Source: an uncultured Modestobacter sp. (GTDB taxonomy: Bacteria > Actinomycetota > Actinomycetes > Mycobacteriales > Geodermatophilaceae). Taken from it: 64,000 bases of DNA. Shown here in pieces: positions 8,551 to 17,399 of this stretch. The translations under genes and the position numbers were made by a program. Location: NCBI RefSeq assembly GCF_947486615.1, contig NZ_CANKUD010000011.1, positions 62,001 to 126,000 of the forward strand, read 5' to 3'. Position 1 is the first letter of the stretch. Each line of letters starts with the position of its first letter. Under the pieces are notes generated by a model. It was not told where the DNA came from, did not search any database, and worked only from the letters and a program-made list of their open reading frames with translations.

Positions 8551-9353
8551 CCGCCGCCGCGGCCGATCCCAGCCGTGCCGTGGTGCCGGTGCGGCTGGTC
8601 AGCTTCAACGTGCACCACGGCGTGGGCGACGACGGCCGCCACGACCTGCCGCGGCTGGCGCGACTGCTCGCCGACGCCGACCCCGACGTGATCTGCCTGC
8701 AGGAGGTCGACCGGCACTTCGGCGACCGCAGCGAGCACGTCGACCAGGCGGAGCTGTTGGCCCGGGCGCTGGACCGGGAGCTCGTCTGGAGCGCCTCGAT
8801 CGACGAGCCGGGCCGGGCCGGGCGTAGCGAGCGCCGGCAGTACGGCAACGCGGTGCTGTCCCGGCTGCCGGTGCTGACCAGCCACGTCCATCGGCTGCCC
8901 GGCGGTGGCGAGCCGCGCAGCGCGCTGCGCTCCCTGGTGCAGCTGGCGGGCGCCACCCTGTGGGTGACGACCACCCACCTGTCCAGCGCGGCGGCCGCCG
9001 ACCGCGCCGTCCAGGCCGCGGCGGTCGCCGACCTGCACACCGACCCGGCCGAGCCCGCGGTGGTCGTCGGCGACCTCAACGCCGCCCCGGACGCCCCGGA
9101 GCTGGCGGCGCTGCGCGTGCACCTGGCCGACGCCTGGGAGCTGGCGGCGCAGCGCAGCGACCAGTCCGGTCGCTTCTCGCTGCACGCCGGTCAGGGGCTG
9201 ACCCACCCGGCCCGCCGCCCCCGGGTGCGGATCGACCAGGTGTGGGTCTCCGCCGGGGTGGGCGTCCGCGGCGCCCGGGTGCTCGACGGCTCCGGTGCGT
9301 CGGACCACCACCCCCTGCTGGTCGACCTGCAGGTGCCGGCCGGCACCCCCTAG
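8547..9353 (+). CDS. Endonuclease/exonuclease/phosphatase (EEP) family hydrolase
   Basis: This 268-residue protein has the EEP fold pattern: SFNVHHG near the N-terminus, CLQEVD (catalytic Glu), a GNAVLSR strand, THLSS, VVGDLNAAPD (metal-binding Asp-x-Asn) and the C-terminal SDHHPL pair. These Mg-dependent enzymes cleave phosphodiesters in nucleic acids, lipids or inositol phosphates; nothing here fixes the substrate. No signal peptide is seen. The start overlaps the PhoD-like gene stop, so the two are translationally coupled. The TAG stop overlaps base-for-base with the stop of the convergent MerR gene. Confidence 0.88.
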   Translation: MTAAAADPSRAVVPVRLVSFNVHHGVGDDGRHDLPRLARLLADADPDVICLQEVDRHFGDRSEHVDQAELLARALDRELVWSASIDEPGRAGRSERRQYGNAVLSRLPVLTSHVHRLPGGGEPRSALRSLVQLAGATLWVTTTHLSSAAAADRAVQAAAVADLHTDPAEPAVVVGDLNAAPDAPELAALRVHLADAWELAAQRSDQSGRFSLHAGQGLTHPARRPRVRIDQVWVSAGVGVRGARVLDGSGASDHHPLLVDLQVPAGTP

Positions 9354-10222
9354 CCCGCTGGGTCCGGAGCGAGCTCGAGCTGCAGCTCCACCACCCACTC
9401 GGATCGGTCGTCGCCGCCGGCCTGCAGGAACACGGTGCGCTGGGCAGCCGCCGCCGTGTCAGCCGCGCTCCAGCCCGCGCGCTGCGCCCAGCCGGTGAGC
9501 GCCTGGACACCCACCCGGACGGCGTCCATGGGGCCGCGGTGCACCACCGACGCCACCCTCGCCGCCGGCAGCCCGATCGTCGCCAACCCGGGGACCGCAC
9601 CGTCCGCGACCAGACCGTCCGGGATCAGGCCGTCGGGGACCACGTACCCGGTGGTGACCCGCAGCCCCCCGTCCGGGCTCCCGGGGCTGCCCGGCGGGAG
9701 CGGGAGGCAGCGGCTCACCGGCGCCAGCCGGGACCGGCCGGCGGCGTCCAGCACCCGCCCCACGTGGTCGAACTGCCCCTCCACGTGCGCGGCCAGGTCG
9801 TCGACGTCGGCCGGGACCAGCCGCTCGAGGCCGACCAGCTCGACCGGCGGCACGTCCGTCACCCGCACGTCGTCGGACACGCCTGCTCCCTGTGCGAGCC
9901 GGAGCCGCGCGTCGACGTGGGCCAGCCGGTGGCGGGTGTCGTGCAGCTGCTGGGCCATCTCCGCCCGGCGCCGGTGCAGCAGCGCACGCACCCGCGCCTC
10001 GTCGACCGGCTCACGCAGCAGCTCGGCGACCTCAGAGAGGCCGAAGCCGAGGTCCTTGAGCGCGACCAGCCGGTTGAGCTGCGCCAGCTGGGCGAGGTCG
10101 TAGCTGCGCCGGCCGGTGCGCCCGTCGGTCCGGGCGGGCACCAGGAGGCCGATGGCGTCATAGTGCCGCAGCATCCGGACCGACACGCCACCGAGCCGGG
10201 CGAGCTCCCCGATCGTCACCAT
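9350..10222 (-). CDS. MerR-family transcriptional regulator with C-terminal effector domain
   Basis: This 290-residue regulator has an N-terminal MerR winged helix (TIGELARLGGVSVRMLRHYD) followed by the usual dimerisation helix. Its C-terminal half, with a VTDVPP-type start and a Glu-rich core, resembles GyrI/AraC-effector ligand-binding domains found in multidrug-sensing regulators. The start is the ATG at 10222, because the MerR helix begins right after it. A 17-bp palindrome lies immediately upstream and probably mediates autoregulation. No transporter or resistance gene is adjacent, so the inducing ligand is unknown. It is downstream of smc but separated by 52 bp. Confidence 0.88.
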   Translation of the reverse strand: MVTIGELARLGGVSVRMLRHYDAIGLLVPARTDGRTGRRSYDLAQLAQLNRLVALKDLGFGLSEVAELLREPVDEARVRALLHRRRAEMAQQLHDTRHRLAHVDARLRLAQGAGVSDDVRVTDVPPVELVGLERLVPADVDDLAAHVEGQFDHVGRVLDAAGRSRLAPVSRCLPLPPGSPGSPDGGLRVTTGYVVPDGLIPDGLVADGAVPGLATIGLPAARVASVVHRGPMDAVRVGVQALTGWAQRAGWSAADTAAAAQRTVFLQAGGDDRSEWVVELQLELAPDPAG

Positions 10223-10238
10223 GGGTGCGAGCCTGCGC

Positions 10239-10255
10239 CCTGACACCGTGTGAGG
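10239..10255. promoter_or_regulatory. Candidate MerR operator
   Basis: A 17-bp near-palindrome, CCTGACACCGTGTGAGG, has 7 of 8 base pairs matching around its centre and lies 17 bp before the MerR start codon. MerR regulators bind such dyads between or near promoter elements, so autoregulation is the likely use. It also lies just after the smc 3' end, between the two genes. Confidence 0.55.
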
Positions 10256-10274
10256 AGCAAGCCGGGCACGCCGG

Positions 10275-13200
10275 TCAGGCCGGCTGGGCCTCACGGAGCC
10301 GCTGGCTGATGACCCCGGTGATGCCGTCGCCGCGCATGCTCACCCCGTAGAGGGCGTCGGCGATCTCCATCGTGCGCTTCTGGTGGGTGATCACGATGAG
10401 CTGCGAGGTGTCGCGGAGCTGCTCGACGAGGGTGAGCAGCCGGCCGAGGTTCACGTCGTCCAGCGCGGCCTCGACCTCGTCGAGCACGTAGAACGGCGAG
10501 GGCCGGGCCCGGAAGATGGCCACCAGCAGCGCGACCGCGGTGAGCGAGCGTTCGCCGCCGGACAGCAGCGACAGCCGCTTGACCTTCTTGCCCGGTGGCC
10601 GCGCCTCGATCTCCACGCCGGTGGTGAGCAGGTCCTCGGGGTCGGTGAGGAAGATGCGACCCTCGCCACCCGGGAACAGGGTGGCGAAGACCGTCTCGAA
10701 CTCGCGCTGGGTGTCGGCGAAGGCCTCGGCGAACACCTCGTGGATGCGGGCGTCGACCTCGCGGACGACGGTGAGCAGGTCCCGGCGGGTGTTCTTCAGG
10801 TCCTCCAGCTGGGTGGCCAGGAAGGTGTGCCGCTCTTCCAGGGCCGCGAACTCCTCCAGCGCCAGCGGGTTCACCTTGCCCAGCGCGCCGAGGTCCCGTT
10901 CCGCGCGGGCGGCCCGGCGCTCCTGGGCGGCCCGGTCGTAGGGCACCGGCTCGGGCTCGGGCTCCCCCGCCGCCTCGGCCGCGGCCACCTCGGCCTGGGT
11001 CGGTGGCACCGGCGCCGCCGGCCCGTACTCGGCCAGCAGGGTGGGCAGGTCGACGCCGTACTCCTCGGCGGCGCGCGCCTCGAGCGCCTCGATCCGCAGC
11101 CGCTGCTCCGCCCGCGCCACCTCGTCCCGGTGCACCTCGTCGGTGAGCCGGTCCAGCTCCGCGGTGTGCTCCCGCACCCGGGCCCTGACGACGAGCAGCT
11201 CGGCCTCCCGGGCGGTTCGCGCCTCGGCCAGGGCGTCCCGCTCGGCAGCGGCCCGGGCCAGCGAGGTGGCCAGGTGGGTGAGCGCCTCCTCGGCGCCGCT
11301 GCGCACGCCCGCGGCCACCCGGGCGCCGCGCTCGCGGGCCAGCCGGGCCGCCGCCGCGCGCTCGCGGGCCGCGCGTTCCTGGCGTGCCTGCCGGCGCAGC
11401 GACTCGGCGCGACCGGCCAGCGACCGGGCGCGCTCCTCGGCGGTGCGCACCGCCAGCCGCGCCTCGGTCTCGGCCTGCCGGGCCGCGGCCGCCTCCGCGC
11501 GCAGCCGGTCCCGCGCCTCGGTGGAGGGCTCCTCCTCGACCGGTGCGGCCTCCGCGGCGGCCAGCCGTTCCTCCAGCTCGACCAGCCCGGCGACGGCGGC
11601 GTCCCGGGCCTGCTCCGCCCGCACCCGCGCCGCGTCGAGCCGCTCGGCCTCGGCCACCGCCGAACGCGCGGCGGCGCCCAGCTCGGCCAGTTCGGCGGCG
11701 GCGGCCGACCGCGCCCGGTCCCCGGCCTGCCGCGCGGTGAGCGCGGTGTCGACGTCGGCGGAGCGGGCGGTGGCGACCTCGCGGGCCCGGGCCAGCTCGT
11801 CGGCCAGCCGGGCCGCCGTGCTCGCCGCGCGGTCGAGCTCGGCGCCTGCCTCGTCGACCCGGGCGCGCACCTCCAGACCGGAGGGCGCGTTCGCCTGGCC
11901 ACCGACCGACCAGTCGGCACCGAGCAGGTCACCGGCCTCGGTGACCGCCCGCACCCGTGGATGGGTGCGCACCAGCTCGACCGCCGCCGGCAGGTCGGCG
12001 ACGACCGCCACCCGCTCCAGCGCCCGGGCCAGCGCGGGCCCGAGCTCGGCGGGTGCGTCGAGCAGGTCGAGCGCCCACCGGGCACCCGGCGGCAGCTCCG
12101 GCCAGCCGTCCCGGGGCACCGGCGGCAGCCCGCCGGTCACCAGCAGCCCGGCCCGGCCGCCCTGCGTCTCGGCCAGGTGGGCCAGCACGCCGGCGGCCTC
12201 CGCGACCCCGGCGACGACGAGCGCCTCGGCCATCCCGCCCAGCGCCGCGGCCAGCGCCACCTCGGCGCCGGGGTGCACGGTGACCCGGTCGGTCACCGGG
12301 CCGAGCACCCCGGGGAGGGCGGCCGTCAGCACGGCCGCCGCACCGTCGGCCGGGGCGAGCCCGAGGGCGAGCGCGTCCCGGCGGGCCTGCCAGCCGGCCC
12401 GGTCCCGCTCGGCCGCGCGCTCGGCGGCGGTCAGCTCGGTGACCGCCCGCACCGCCTCGGCGTGCGCCGCGACCGCCGCGGCGTGCGCCGCAGCCAGGTC
12501 GGAGTCGTCGCCGGCGTCCTCGCTCAGCTCGTCGCGGCGGGCGGCCAGTCGCTCCTCGGCGACGGCGGCGCGCTCCCCCGCCTCCGTGGCCGCCGTGGCC
12601 AGCCGGTCGATCTCCGCTTCGCCGGCAGCAGCCCGCGAGCGACCCGCCGCCACCTGACCGGAGAGGCGGGCCAGCTGCTCCCGGCGGTCGGCCAGCGCCC
12701 GGGCCGCGGCGACCAGTTCCCGCTCCGCCGCGGCGAGCGCCTCCTCCACCTCGGTGCGCACGCCGACCGCGCCGCCCAGCCGGGCCCGCTCGGCCTCCAG
12801 CGCCGCGGCGATCTCCCGCTCGGTGGTGTCGACCCGGTCTGCCTCGGCGTCCAGCTGGTCGGGGTCGCGCCCGGCCGGGCCGGCCACCGGAGCCGCGGCC
12901 AGGTGCCGGTGCCGCTCGGCGGCCAGCTGCCCGACGCTGCGGAACCGCTCCGCCAGCGTGGACAGCCGGAACCAGCTGTCCTGGGCGGCGGCGAGCACCG
13001 GCGCGTCGGCGGCCAGCTGCCGCTCCAGCGCCGACTCCTGGCGGGAGGCCGCACCGAGCGCCTCCTCCACCGTGGCGCGCCGGGCGCGGGCGGCGGTCTC
13101 GTCGGCGACGTCCTTGTCGAGCGCGTCGCGCAGCTGCACCAGGTCGTCGGCGAGCAACCGCAGCCGGGCGTCGCGCAGGTCGGCCTGCACGCCGGCGGCC

Positions 13201-13841
13201 CGGCGGGCCACCTCGGCCTGCTTGCCCAGCGGCTTGAGCTGGCGGCGCAGCTCCGCGGTCAGGTCGGCCAGCCGGTCGAGGTTGGCCTGCATCGCGTCGA
13301 GCTTGCGGAGCGCCTTCTCCTTGCGCTTGCGGTGCTTGAGCACCCCGGCGGCCTCCTCCACGAAGGCGCGGCGGTCCTCCGGGCGGCCGGACAGCACGGC
13401 GTCGAGCTGGCCCTGCCCGACGATGACGTGCATCTCCCGGCCGATGCCGGAGTCGCTGAGCAGCTCCTGGACGTCGAGCAGGCGCACCTTGTCGCCGTTG
13501 ATCTCGTACTCGCTCTCACCGGAGCGGTACATCCGGCGGGTGATCGAGACCTCGGTGTAGTCGATCGGCAGGGCGCCGTCGGCGTTGTCGATGGTGAGCG
13601 TCACCTCGGCCCGGCCCAGCGCTGCCCGGCCGGCGGTGCCGGCGAAGATGACGTCCTCCATCTTGCCGCCGCGCAGGCTCTTGGCGCCCTGCTCGCCGAG
13701 CACCCAGGCGATCGCGTCGACGACGTTGGACTTGCCCGAGCCGTTGGGGCCGACGACGGCGGTGATGCCCGGCTCCAGCCGCAGCGTCGTCGGGGACGCG
13801 AAGGACTTGAAGCCCTTGAGCGTCAGGCTGGACAGGTGCAC
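10275..13841 (-). CDS. smc: Chromosome segregation protein SMC
   Basis: This 1188-residue protein is the condensin ATPase that organises the chromosome. The N-terminal Walker A (GPNGSGKSN) is at residues 31-39. Two long Ala/Arg/Glu-rich coiled-coil arms flank a hinge near residues 500-640. The C-terminal head contains LSGGERSLTA and the Walker B FYVLDEVEAALDD. Its length is typical. The arms are unusually Ala-, Arg- and Glu-rich, which explains the long spurious reading frames on the opposite strand. ScpA and ScpB partners are not in this window. Confidence 0.98.
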   Translation of the reverse strand: MHLSSLTLKGFKSFASPTTLRLEPGITAVVGPNGSGKSNVVDAIAWVLGEQGAKSLRGGKMEDVIFAGTAGRAALGRAEVTLTIDNADGALPIDYTEVSITRRMYRSGESEYEINGDKVRLLDVQELLSDSGIGREMHVIVGQGQLDAVLSGRPEDRRAFVEEAAGVLKHRKRKEKALRKLDAMQANLDRLADLTAELRRQLKPLGKQAEVARRAAGVQADLRDARLRLLADDLVQLRDALDKDVADETAARARRATVEEALGAASRQESALERQLAADAPVLAAAQDSWFRLSTLAERFRSVGQLAAERHRHLAAAPVAGPAGRDPDQLDAEADRVDTTEREIAAALEAERARLGGAVGVRTEVEEALAAAERELVAAARALADRREQLARLSGQVAAGRSRAAAGEAEIDRLATAATEAGERAAVAEERLAARRDELSEDAGDDSDLAAAHAAAVAAHAEAVRAVTELTAAERAAERDRAGWQARRDALALGLAPADGAAAVLTAALPGVLGPVTDRVTVHPGAEVALAAALGGMAEALVVAGVAEAAGVLAHLAETQGGRAGLLVTGGLPPVPRDGWPELPPGARWALDLLDAPAELGPALARALERVAVVADLPAAVELVRTHPRVRAVTEAGDLLGADWSVGGQANAPSGLEVRARVDEAGAELDRAASTAARLADELARAREVATARSADVDTALTARQAGDRARSAAAAELAELGAAARSAVAEAERLDAARVRAEQARDAAVAGLVELEERLAAAEAAPVEEEPSTEARDRLRAEAAAARQAETEARLAVRTAEERARSLAGRAESLRRQARQERAARERAAAARLARERGARVAAGVRSGAEEALTHLATSLARAAAERDALAEARTAREAELLVVRARVREHTAELDRLTDEVHRDEVARAEQRLRIEALEARAAEEYGVDLPTLLAEYGPAAPVPPTQAEVAAAEAAGEPEPEPVPYDRAAQERRAARAERDLGALGKVNPLALEEFAALEERHTFLATQLEDLKNTRRDLLTVVREVDARIHEVFAEAFADTQREFETVFATLFPGGEGRIFLTDPEDLLTTGVEIEARPPGKKVKRLSLLSGGERSLTAVALLVAIFRARPSPFYVLDEVEAALDDVNLGRLLTLVEQLRDTSQLIVITHQKRTMEIADALYGVSMRGDGITGVISQRLREAQPA

Positions 13842-13929
13842 GCAACGACCCTAGCTACGAGCGCTGACAGAACCGGCCTGTCGGCCCCCTCGCAGGGCCC
13901 CGCGGCGAGCGGAGCGAGTCGTGGGGGGG

Positions 13930-13996
13930 GCGAGCAGAAGGACCCCGTCCCCCTCATCCCTCGCAGGCTCGGGACGAGCCTCTGGACGGGGCCGTC
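13930..13996. repeat. Hairpin element A (terminator-like family, copy 1)
   Basis: This GC-rich block between the small coiled-coil gene and smc contains nested inverted repeats: CCCCGTCC pairs with GGACGGGG, and GAGGCTCG-type sequence pairs around CTCGGGACGAG. It abuts the stop codon of the leftward gene at 13995. Related blocks occur at 19150-19257 and 26838-26931, each next to the stop of a leftward gene. It probably acts as a transcription terminator belonging to a lineage-specific repeat family. Confidence 0.5.
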
Positions 13997-14186
13997 AGGC
14001 GAGGACGGGCGCCGGCGACTCGTGGGCCATCGTGAGCAGCTCGCGGGCGATCGCCGCGTCCCGCTCCTCGCGGAGGGCGGCGAGCTCCGACTCGAGACGG
14101 CGGACCCGGGCTCGCAGGGCGGCGTTCTCCTCGGCCACTCGCAGCTCGTGCGGAGCGACGACGGAACCGAACAGGGCCTTGGCCAT
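13995..14186 (-). CDS. Small coiled-coil protein of unknown function
   Basis: This is a 63-residue protein with no recognised named family. It starts MAKALFGSVV, then has a Leu/Arg/Glu-rich heptad region (about residues 14-50) predicted to form one coiled coil, and an Ala/Pro-rich tail. A GAAAGG Shine-Dalgarno precedes the ATG. I recall similar short coiled-coil proteins in other actinobacteria, but cannot confirm. A hairpin element lies at its 3' end and a perfect 12-bp palindrome about 80 bp upstream, so it is probably a monocistronic, regulated gene. Confidence 0.68.
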   Translation of the reverse strand: MAKALFGSVVAPHELRVAEENAALRARVRRLESELAALREERDAAIARELLTMAHESPAPVLA

Positions 14187-14266
14187 GGCTCAGCGGCCTT
14201 TCGACAGCAGGTGGAGGTCCCGTCGCACCGCCGGAGGCGGTCTGCGCGGGCTGGTGACCTCAGGGT

Positions 14267-14278
14267 GACACCGGTGTC
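14267..14278. promoter_or_regulatory. 12-bp perfect palindrome upstream of the small coiled-coil gene
   Basis: GACACCGGTGTC lies 81-92 bp before the start codon of the leftward small coiled-coil gene. A TTGACC hexamer reading toward that gene sits at 14285-14290. No clear -10 box follows, so a regulatory role is only suggested. Confidence 0.25.
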
Positions 14279-14334
14279 CACCGCGGTCAACGGCACCACG
14301 GACCCCTCACCGTGTCGGGTGGATGTCGCCTTCG

Positions 14335-14610
14335 TCACCCCACGGTGAAGCCGCGCACCGCCTGCACCTCGTCCTCGCGGTGCTCCACCGCGCGCACCGC
14401 GCCCGGCGCGCTGGGGCCGGAGAGCTCGGCGAGCACCGCGCGGACGTCGTCCGCCGGCCCCTCGAGCACGACCTCGACCCGGCCGTCGGGGAGGTTCGTG
14501 GCCGACCCCGTCAGTCCGCGGGCCGTCGCCGCCTGCCGCACGAACCACCGGTAGCCCACGCCCTGCACGGTGCCCTCGACCAGCGCAAGGACCCGCAGCG
14601 GGGCGCTCAC
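14335..14610 (-). CDS. acyP: Acylphosphatase
   Basis: This 91-residue enzyme hydrolyses the carboxyl-phosphate bond of acyl phosphates. The signature [13 protein letters not shown] is present, with the catalytic Arg at residue 21 and the catalytic Asn at residue 39 ([11 protein letters not shown]). The GTG start overlaps the TGA of mutM (GTGA), so the two are coupled, as in the mycobacterial smc-acyP-fpg neighbourhood. Length and fold match small single-domain acylphosphatases. It acts in the cytoplasm. Confidence 0.95.
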   Translation of the reverse strand: MSAPLRVLALVEGTVQGVGYRWFVRQAATARGLTGSATNLPDGRVEVVLEGPADDVRAVLAELSGPSAPGAVRAVEHREDEVQAVRGFTVG

Positions 14611-15485
14611 CGGCTCGACCGCACGCGGGGCCGGGGCTGGCAGTGCGGGCAGCTGTAGCTGGAGCGGTTCATGAACTGCTCGCGCACGATCGCCGTCCCG
14701 CACCGGGGGCAGGGCCGGTCCTCCTGGCCGTAGACGGCGAGGTGGCGGGAGAAGTAGCCGCTCTGCCCGTTCACGTCGACGTACAGGGAGTCGAAGGAGG
14801 TGCCGCCCTGCTCCAGGCTCTCGGTGAGCACGTCGCGCACGCCCTCCAGGAGGTCGGCCACCTGAGCCCGGGTGAGCTTGTCGGTCGGCCGGGCGCCGTG
14901 CAGCCGGGCCCGCCACAGCGACTCGTCGGCGTAGATGTTGCCCACCCCGCCGATCAGGGTCTGGTCCAGCAGCGCCCGCTTCACCTCGGTGCGCCGGCGG
15001 CGGAGCGCCGCGCTGAAGGTGTCGACGTCGAAGTCGTGGTCCAGCGGGTCGGTGGCGATGTGTGCCAGGCGGCTGGGCAGGCCGTCGTCGGGGGCGTCCT
15101 CGACCGCCAGGCCACCGAACGTGCGCTGGTCGACGAAGCGCAGCTCGCGCCCCCGGTCGGTGAACCGGAACCGGGCCCGCAGGTGCACCTCGTCGGGCTC
15201 CTCCGGCTTCTCCACCAGCAGCTGCCCGCTCATCCCCAGGTGGGCGACGAGCGCACGCCCCGACGGGGTGCCGTCCGGCTCGGCCATCGGCAGCCAGAGG
15301 TACTTGCCCCGCCGGTGGGCGGCGGTGAGCGTGCGGCCGGTCAGCGCCGCGACGAAGTGGTCGGCGCCCTCCAGGTGACGGCGGACGGCGCGCGGGTGGT
15401 GCACCTCCACCGCACGGATGGGCCGGCCGGTGACCCAGCGGTCCAGGCCGCGGCGGACGACCTCGACCTCGGGCAGCTCCGGCAC
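14607..15485 (-). CDS. mutM: Formamidopyrimidine-DNA glycosylase (Fpg/MutM)
   Basis: This 292-residue bifunctional glycosylase/AP lyase removes 8-oxoguanine and ring-opened purines. The mature N-terminus PELPEVE carries the catalytic Pro-2 and Glu-3. A conserved Lys in HRRGKYLW (near 60), the H2TH segment with [17 protein letters not shown], and a C-terminal zinc finger (CPRCG then CPHC) are all present. It follows rnc by only 3 bp, so repair and RNA processing genes share a transcript. Confidence 0.97.
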   Translation of the reverse strand: MPELPEVEVVRRGLDRWVTGRPIRAVEVHHPRAVRRHLEGADHFVAALTGRTLTAAHRRGKYLWLPMAEPDGTPSGRALVAHLGMSGQLLVEKPEEPDEVHLRARFRFTDRGRELRFVDQRTFGGLAVEDAPDDGLPSRLAHIATDPLDHDFDVDTFSAALRRRRTEVKRALLDQTLIGGVGNIYADESLWRARLHGARPTDKLTRAQVADLLEGVRDVLTESLEQGGTSFDSLYVDVNGQSGYFSRHLAVYGQEDRPCPRCGTAIVREQFMNRSSYSCPHCQPRPRVRSSR

Positions 15486-15488
15486 CGG

Positions 15489-16304
15489 TCAGCTCCCCGC
15501 AGGTCCGCCGTCGGCCGCGGAGAGCGAACGCCAGGCCGCCTCGGCCGCCTCCTGCTCGGCGGCCTTCTTGGTCCGGCCCGCCCCCGATCCGCGGACCACG
15601 CCGGCCATCAGCACGGCAGCGGTGAACGTCTTGGCGTGGTCGGGGCCGTCGTCCTCGACGACGTAGACGGGTGCGCCCAGCCCCTGGGCGGCGCCCAGCT
15701 CCTGGAGGCTGGTCTTCCAGTCCAGGCCCGCGCCGCGGGTGGCCGACTCGGCCAGCAGCGGGTCGAACAGCCGGTGCACGATCGCCGAGGCGGTGTCCAG
15801 ACCCCGCCCGAGGTGGACGGCGCCGATCAGCGCCTCGAGCGCGTCGGCCAGGATCGAGTCCTTCCCCCGCCCGCCGGTGGACTGCTCGCCCCGGCCGAGC
15901 AGCAGGTGCGGGCCGATGCCGCCGTCCCCCAGGGAGCGGGAGACCCGGGCCAGCGAGGTCATGTTGACCACCGAGGCACGCAGCTTGGCCAGCTGCCCCT
16001 CGGGCAGGTCGGGGTGACTGCGGTAGAGCTCGTCGGTCACCACCAGGCCGAGCACCGAGTCGCCGAGGAACTCCAGGCGCTCGTTGGTGGGCAGCCCACC
16101 GTTCTCGTAGGCGTAGGACCGGTGGGTCAGCGCCAGCCGGAGCAGGTCGGGCGGCAGCTCGACGCCGAGGGCGTCGGACAGCCAGCGGGCGGCCTGCTCG
16201 AGGTGACCGTCCCCGGACGAACGACGGCCGGCGCCCTCGGCCGCGGGCTCCCCGTGGAGGGAGCCCGCGACCGAGGGCGCCGGTGCGCTGGTCGACTGCG
16301 CCAC
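15489..16304 (-). CDS. rnc: Ribonuclease III
   Basis: This 271-residue double-strand RNA endonuclease processes rRNA and mRNA. The catalytic signature [13 protein letters not shown] lies near residue 75 and the second acidic metal-binding stretch, [13 protein letters not shown], near 150. A double-stranded RNA-binding domain follows (about 190-262, including [17 protein letters not shown]). The first 30 residues are a variable leader. It is flanked by mutM downstream and rpmF upstream, the standard actinobacterial order. Confidence 0.97.
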   Translation of the reverse strand: MAQSTSAPAPSVAGSLHGEPAAEGAGRRSSGDGHLEQAARWLSDALGVELPPDLLRLALTHRSYAYENGGLPTNERLEFLGDSVLGLVVTDELYRSHPDLPEGQLAKLRASVVNMTSLARVSRSLGDGGIGPHLLLGRGEQSTGGRGKDSILADALEALIGAVHLGRGLDTASAIVHRLFDPLLAESATRGAGLDWKTSLQELGAAQGLGAPVYVVEDDGPDHAKTFTAAVLMAGVVRGSGAGRTKKAAEQEAAEAAWRSLSAADGGPAGS

Positions 16305-16318
16305 GTCGCGCTACCGGA

Positions 16319-16498
16319 TCAGACCGGGAGGACCTGACGGCCGTCGTGCTGGCCGCAGTGGCCGCAGGCGATGTGCGGCGGCTTGAGCTCGCGGCAGGCC
16401 GGGTTCGGGCACGGCGCGAGGGTCGGCGCGGTGGCCTTCCACTGCGAACGGCGGGAGTGGGTGTTGGCGCGCGAGAGGCGCCGCTTCGGGACCGCCAT
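16319..16498 (-). CDS. rpmF: 50S ribosomal protein L32
   Basis: This 59-residue protein starts [17 protein letters not shown], the L32 signature, and has four cysteines (CPNPAC and CGHC) that can form a zinc ribbon. This is therefore the zinc-binding form rather than a Cys-minus paralogue. It begins 2 bp after the DUF177 gene and precedes rnc, so it is co-transcribed with both. Confidence 0.97.
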   Translation of the reverse strand: MAVPKRRLSRANTHSRRSQWKATAPTLAPCPNPACRELKPPHIACGHCGQHDGRQVLPV

Positions 16499-16500
16499 GA

Positions 16501-17181
16501 TCAGTTCTCCTCTGGGTCGGTGGTGCTGTCGGTGGTCGCGGTGAACCGGGCAGCGAGCCCGGCCCACCGTGGGTCGACCACCTCGTGCGTGTGGTCGGGC
16601 GGGAGGTCGTCCAGCCGCTCGCCGCAGTCGACGCACAGGCCGGAGCAGTCCGGCGTGCAGGTCGGCGACAGCGGGAGGGTGAGGACGACGGTGTCACGGA
16701 CCAGGGGCGCCAGGTCGAGCAGCTCGCCGTCGATTCGCCGCACCTCGTCCTCGCCACTGGTGGCCTCGGTGGTGCTGCCGGCGTAGGCGTACAGCTCCTG
16801 GACGTCGAGGGTGAGGGTGTCCTCGACCGGCTCGAGGCAGCGGGCGCACTGGCCGGTGACGGGGGCCTCGACCTGGCCGGAGACCAGCACGCCCTCCATG
16901 ACCGACTCCAGCCGCAGGTGCAGCCCGACCGGTGCGCCCTCCGGGACGCCGATCATCTCCACGCCCCAGCCGGGCAGGGCAGGCAGCGTCTTGTCCCACT
17001 CGGTCATCGAGCCGGCCCGGCGGCCCAGCTCGCGGAGCTCGACCTTCCAGGCCTTCTCCGCCGCCTTCTGTGCGGGCGACTTCTCGGAGGCGGCCGTCGC
17101 GTCGGGATCCCGGGCGTCGCGAACGGGACGCCGGTCCTCGGTGGACGCGGCGCCTCGGGAACGCGGAGAGGCAGCAGGCAT
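16501..17181 (-). CDS. YceD family (DUF177) metal-binding protein
   Basis: This 226-residue protein is of the YceD/DUF177 family linked to 23S rRNA maturation and always found beside rpmF. The family core starts at about residue 46 with [12 protein letters not shown]. The C-terminal half has CARCLEP and [13 protein letters not shown], likely a zinc site. The ATG at 17181 gives a low-complexity leader of about 45 residues; a start nearer the core is possible. The exact biochemical role is not established. Confidence 0.9.
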   Translation of the reverse strand: MPAASPRSRGAASTEDRRPVRDARDPDATAASEKSPAQKAAEKAWKVELRELGRRAGSMTEWDKTLPALPGWGVEMIGVPEGAPVGLHLRLESVMEGVLVSGQVEAPVTGQCARCLEPVEDTLTLDVQELYAYAGSTTEATSGEDEVRRIDGELLDLAPLVRDTVVLTLPLSPTCTPDCSGLCVDCGERLDDLPPDHTHEVVDPRWAGLAARFTATTDSTTDPEEN

Positions 17182-17399
17182 GTCAGTACTCGTCGTCTCG
17201 GTGGTGGGTTCGCCGGCGCGGAGACCCGCGCGCGGAGGGCACACGGAACGGCAGCAGCCGGACAGACGGCCAGCCTACCCGATCCCCCACCGGCTCTGTC
17301 CGGCGTCAGGAGGGCGGCTGCCCGGTCACGGCGTCCACGGGCCCGCGGCCGGGTCCTCCCGGTCACGGGCTCCGGTGGGTCAGGGGCGGCAGTGCCCCG

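Noticed and set aside
10383-14348. A 1321-codon rightward open frame opposite smc
   Set aside because: It is an antisense frame produced by the GC-rich, Ala/Arg/Glu-rich smc coding sequence. Its composition is unlike any protein family.
17182-17399. Direct repeats near GTCACGGCGTCC as a possible element
   Set aside because: Only two short copies, one inside sepIVA, and GC-rich sequence makes chance matches likely.
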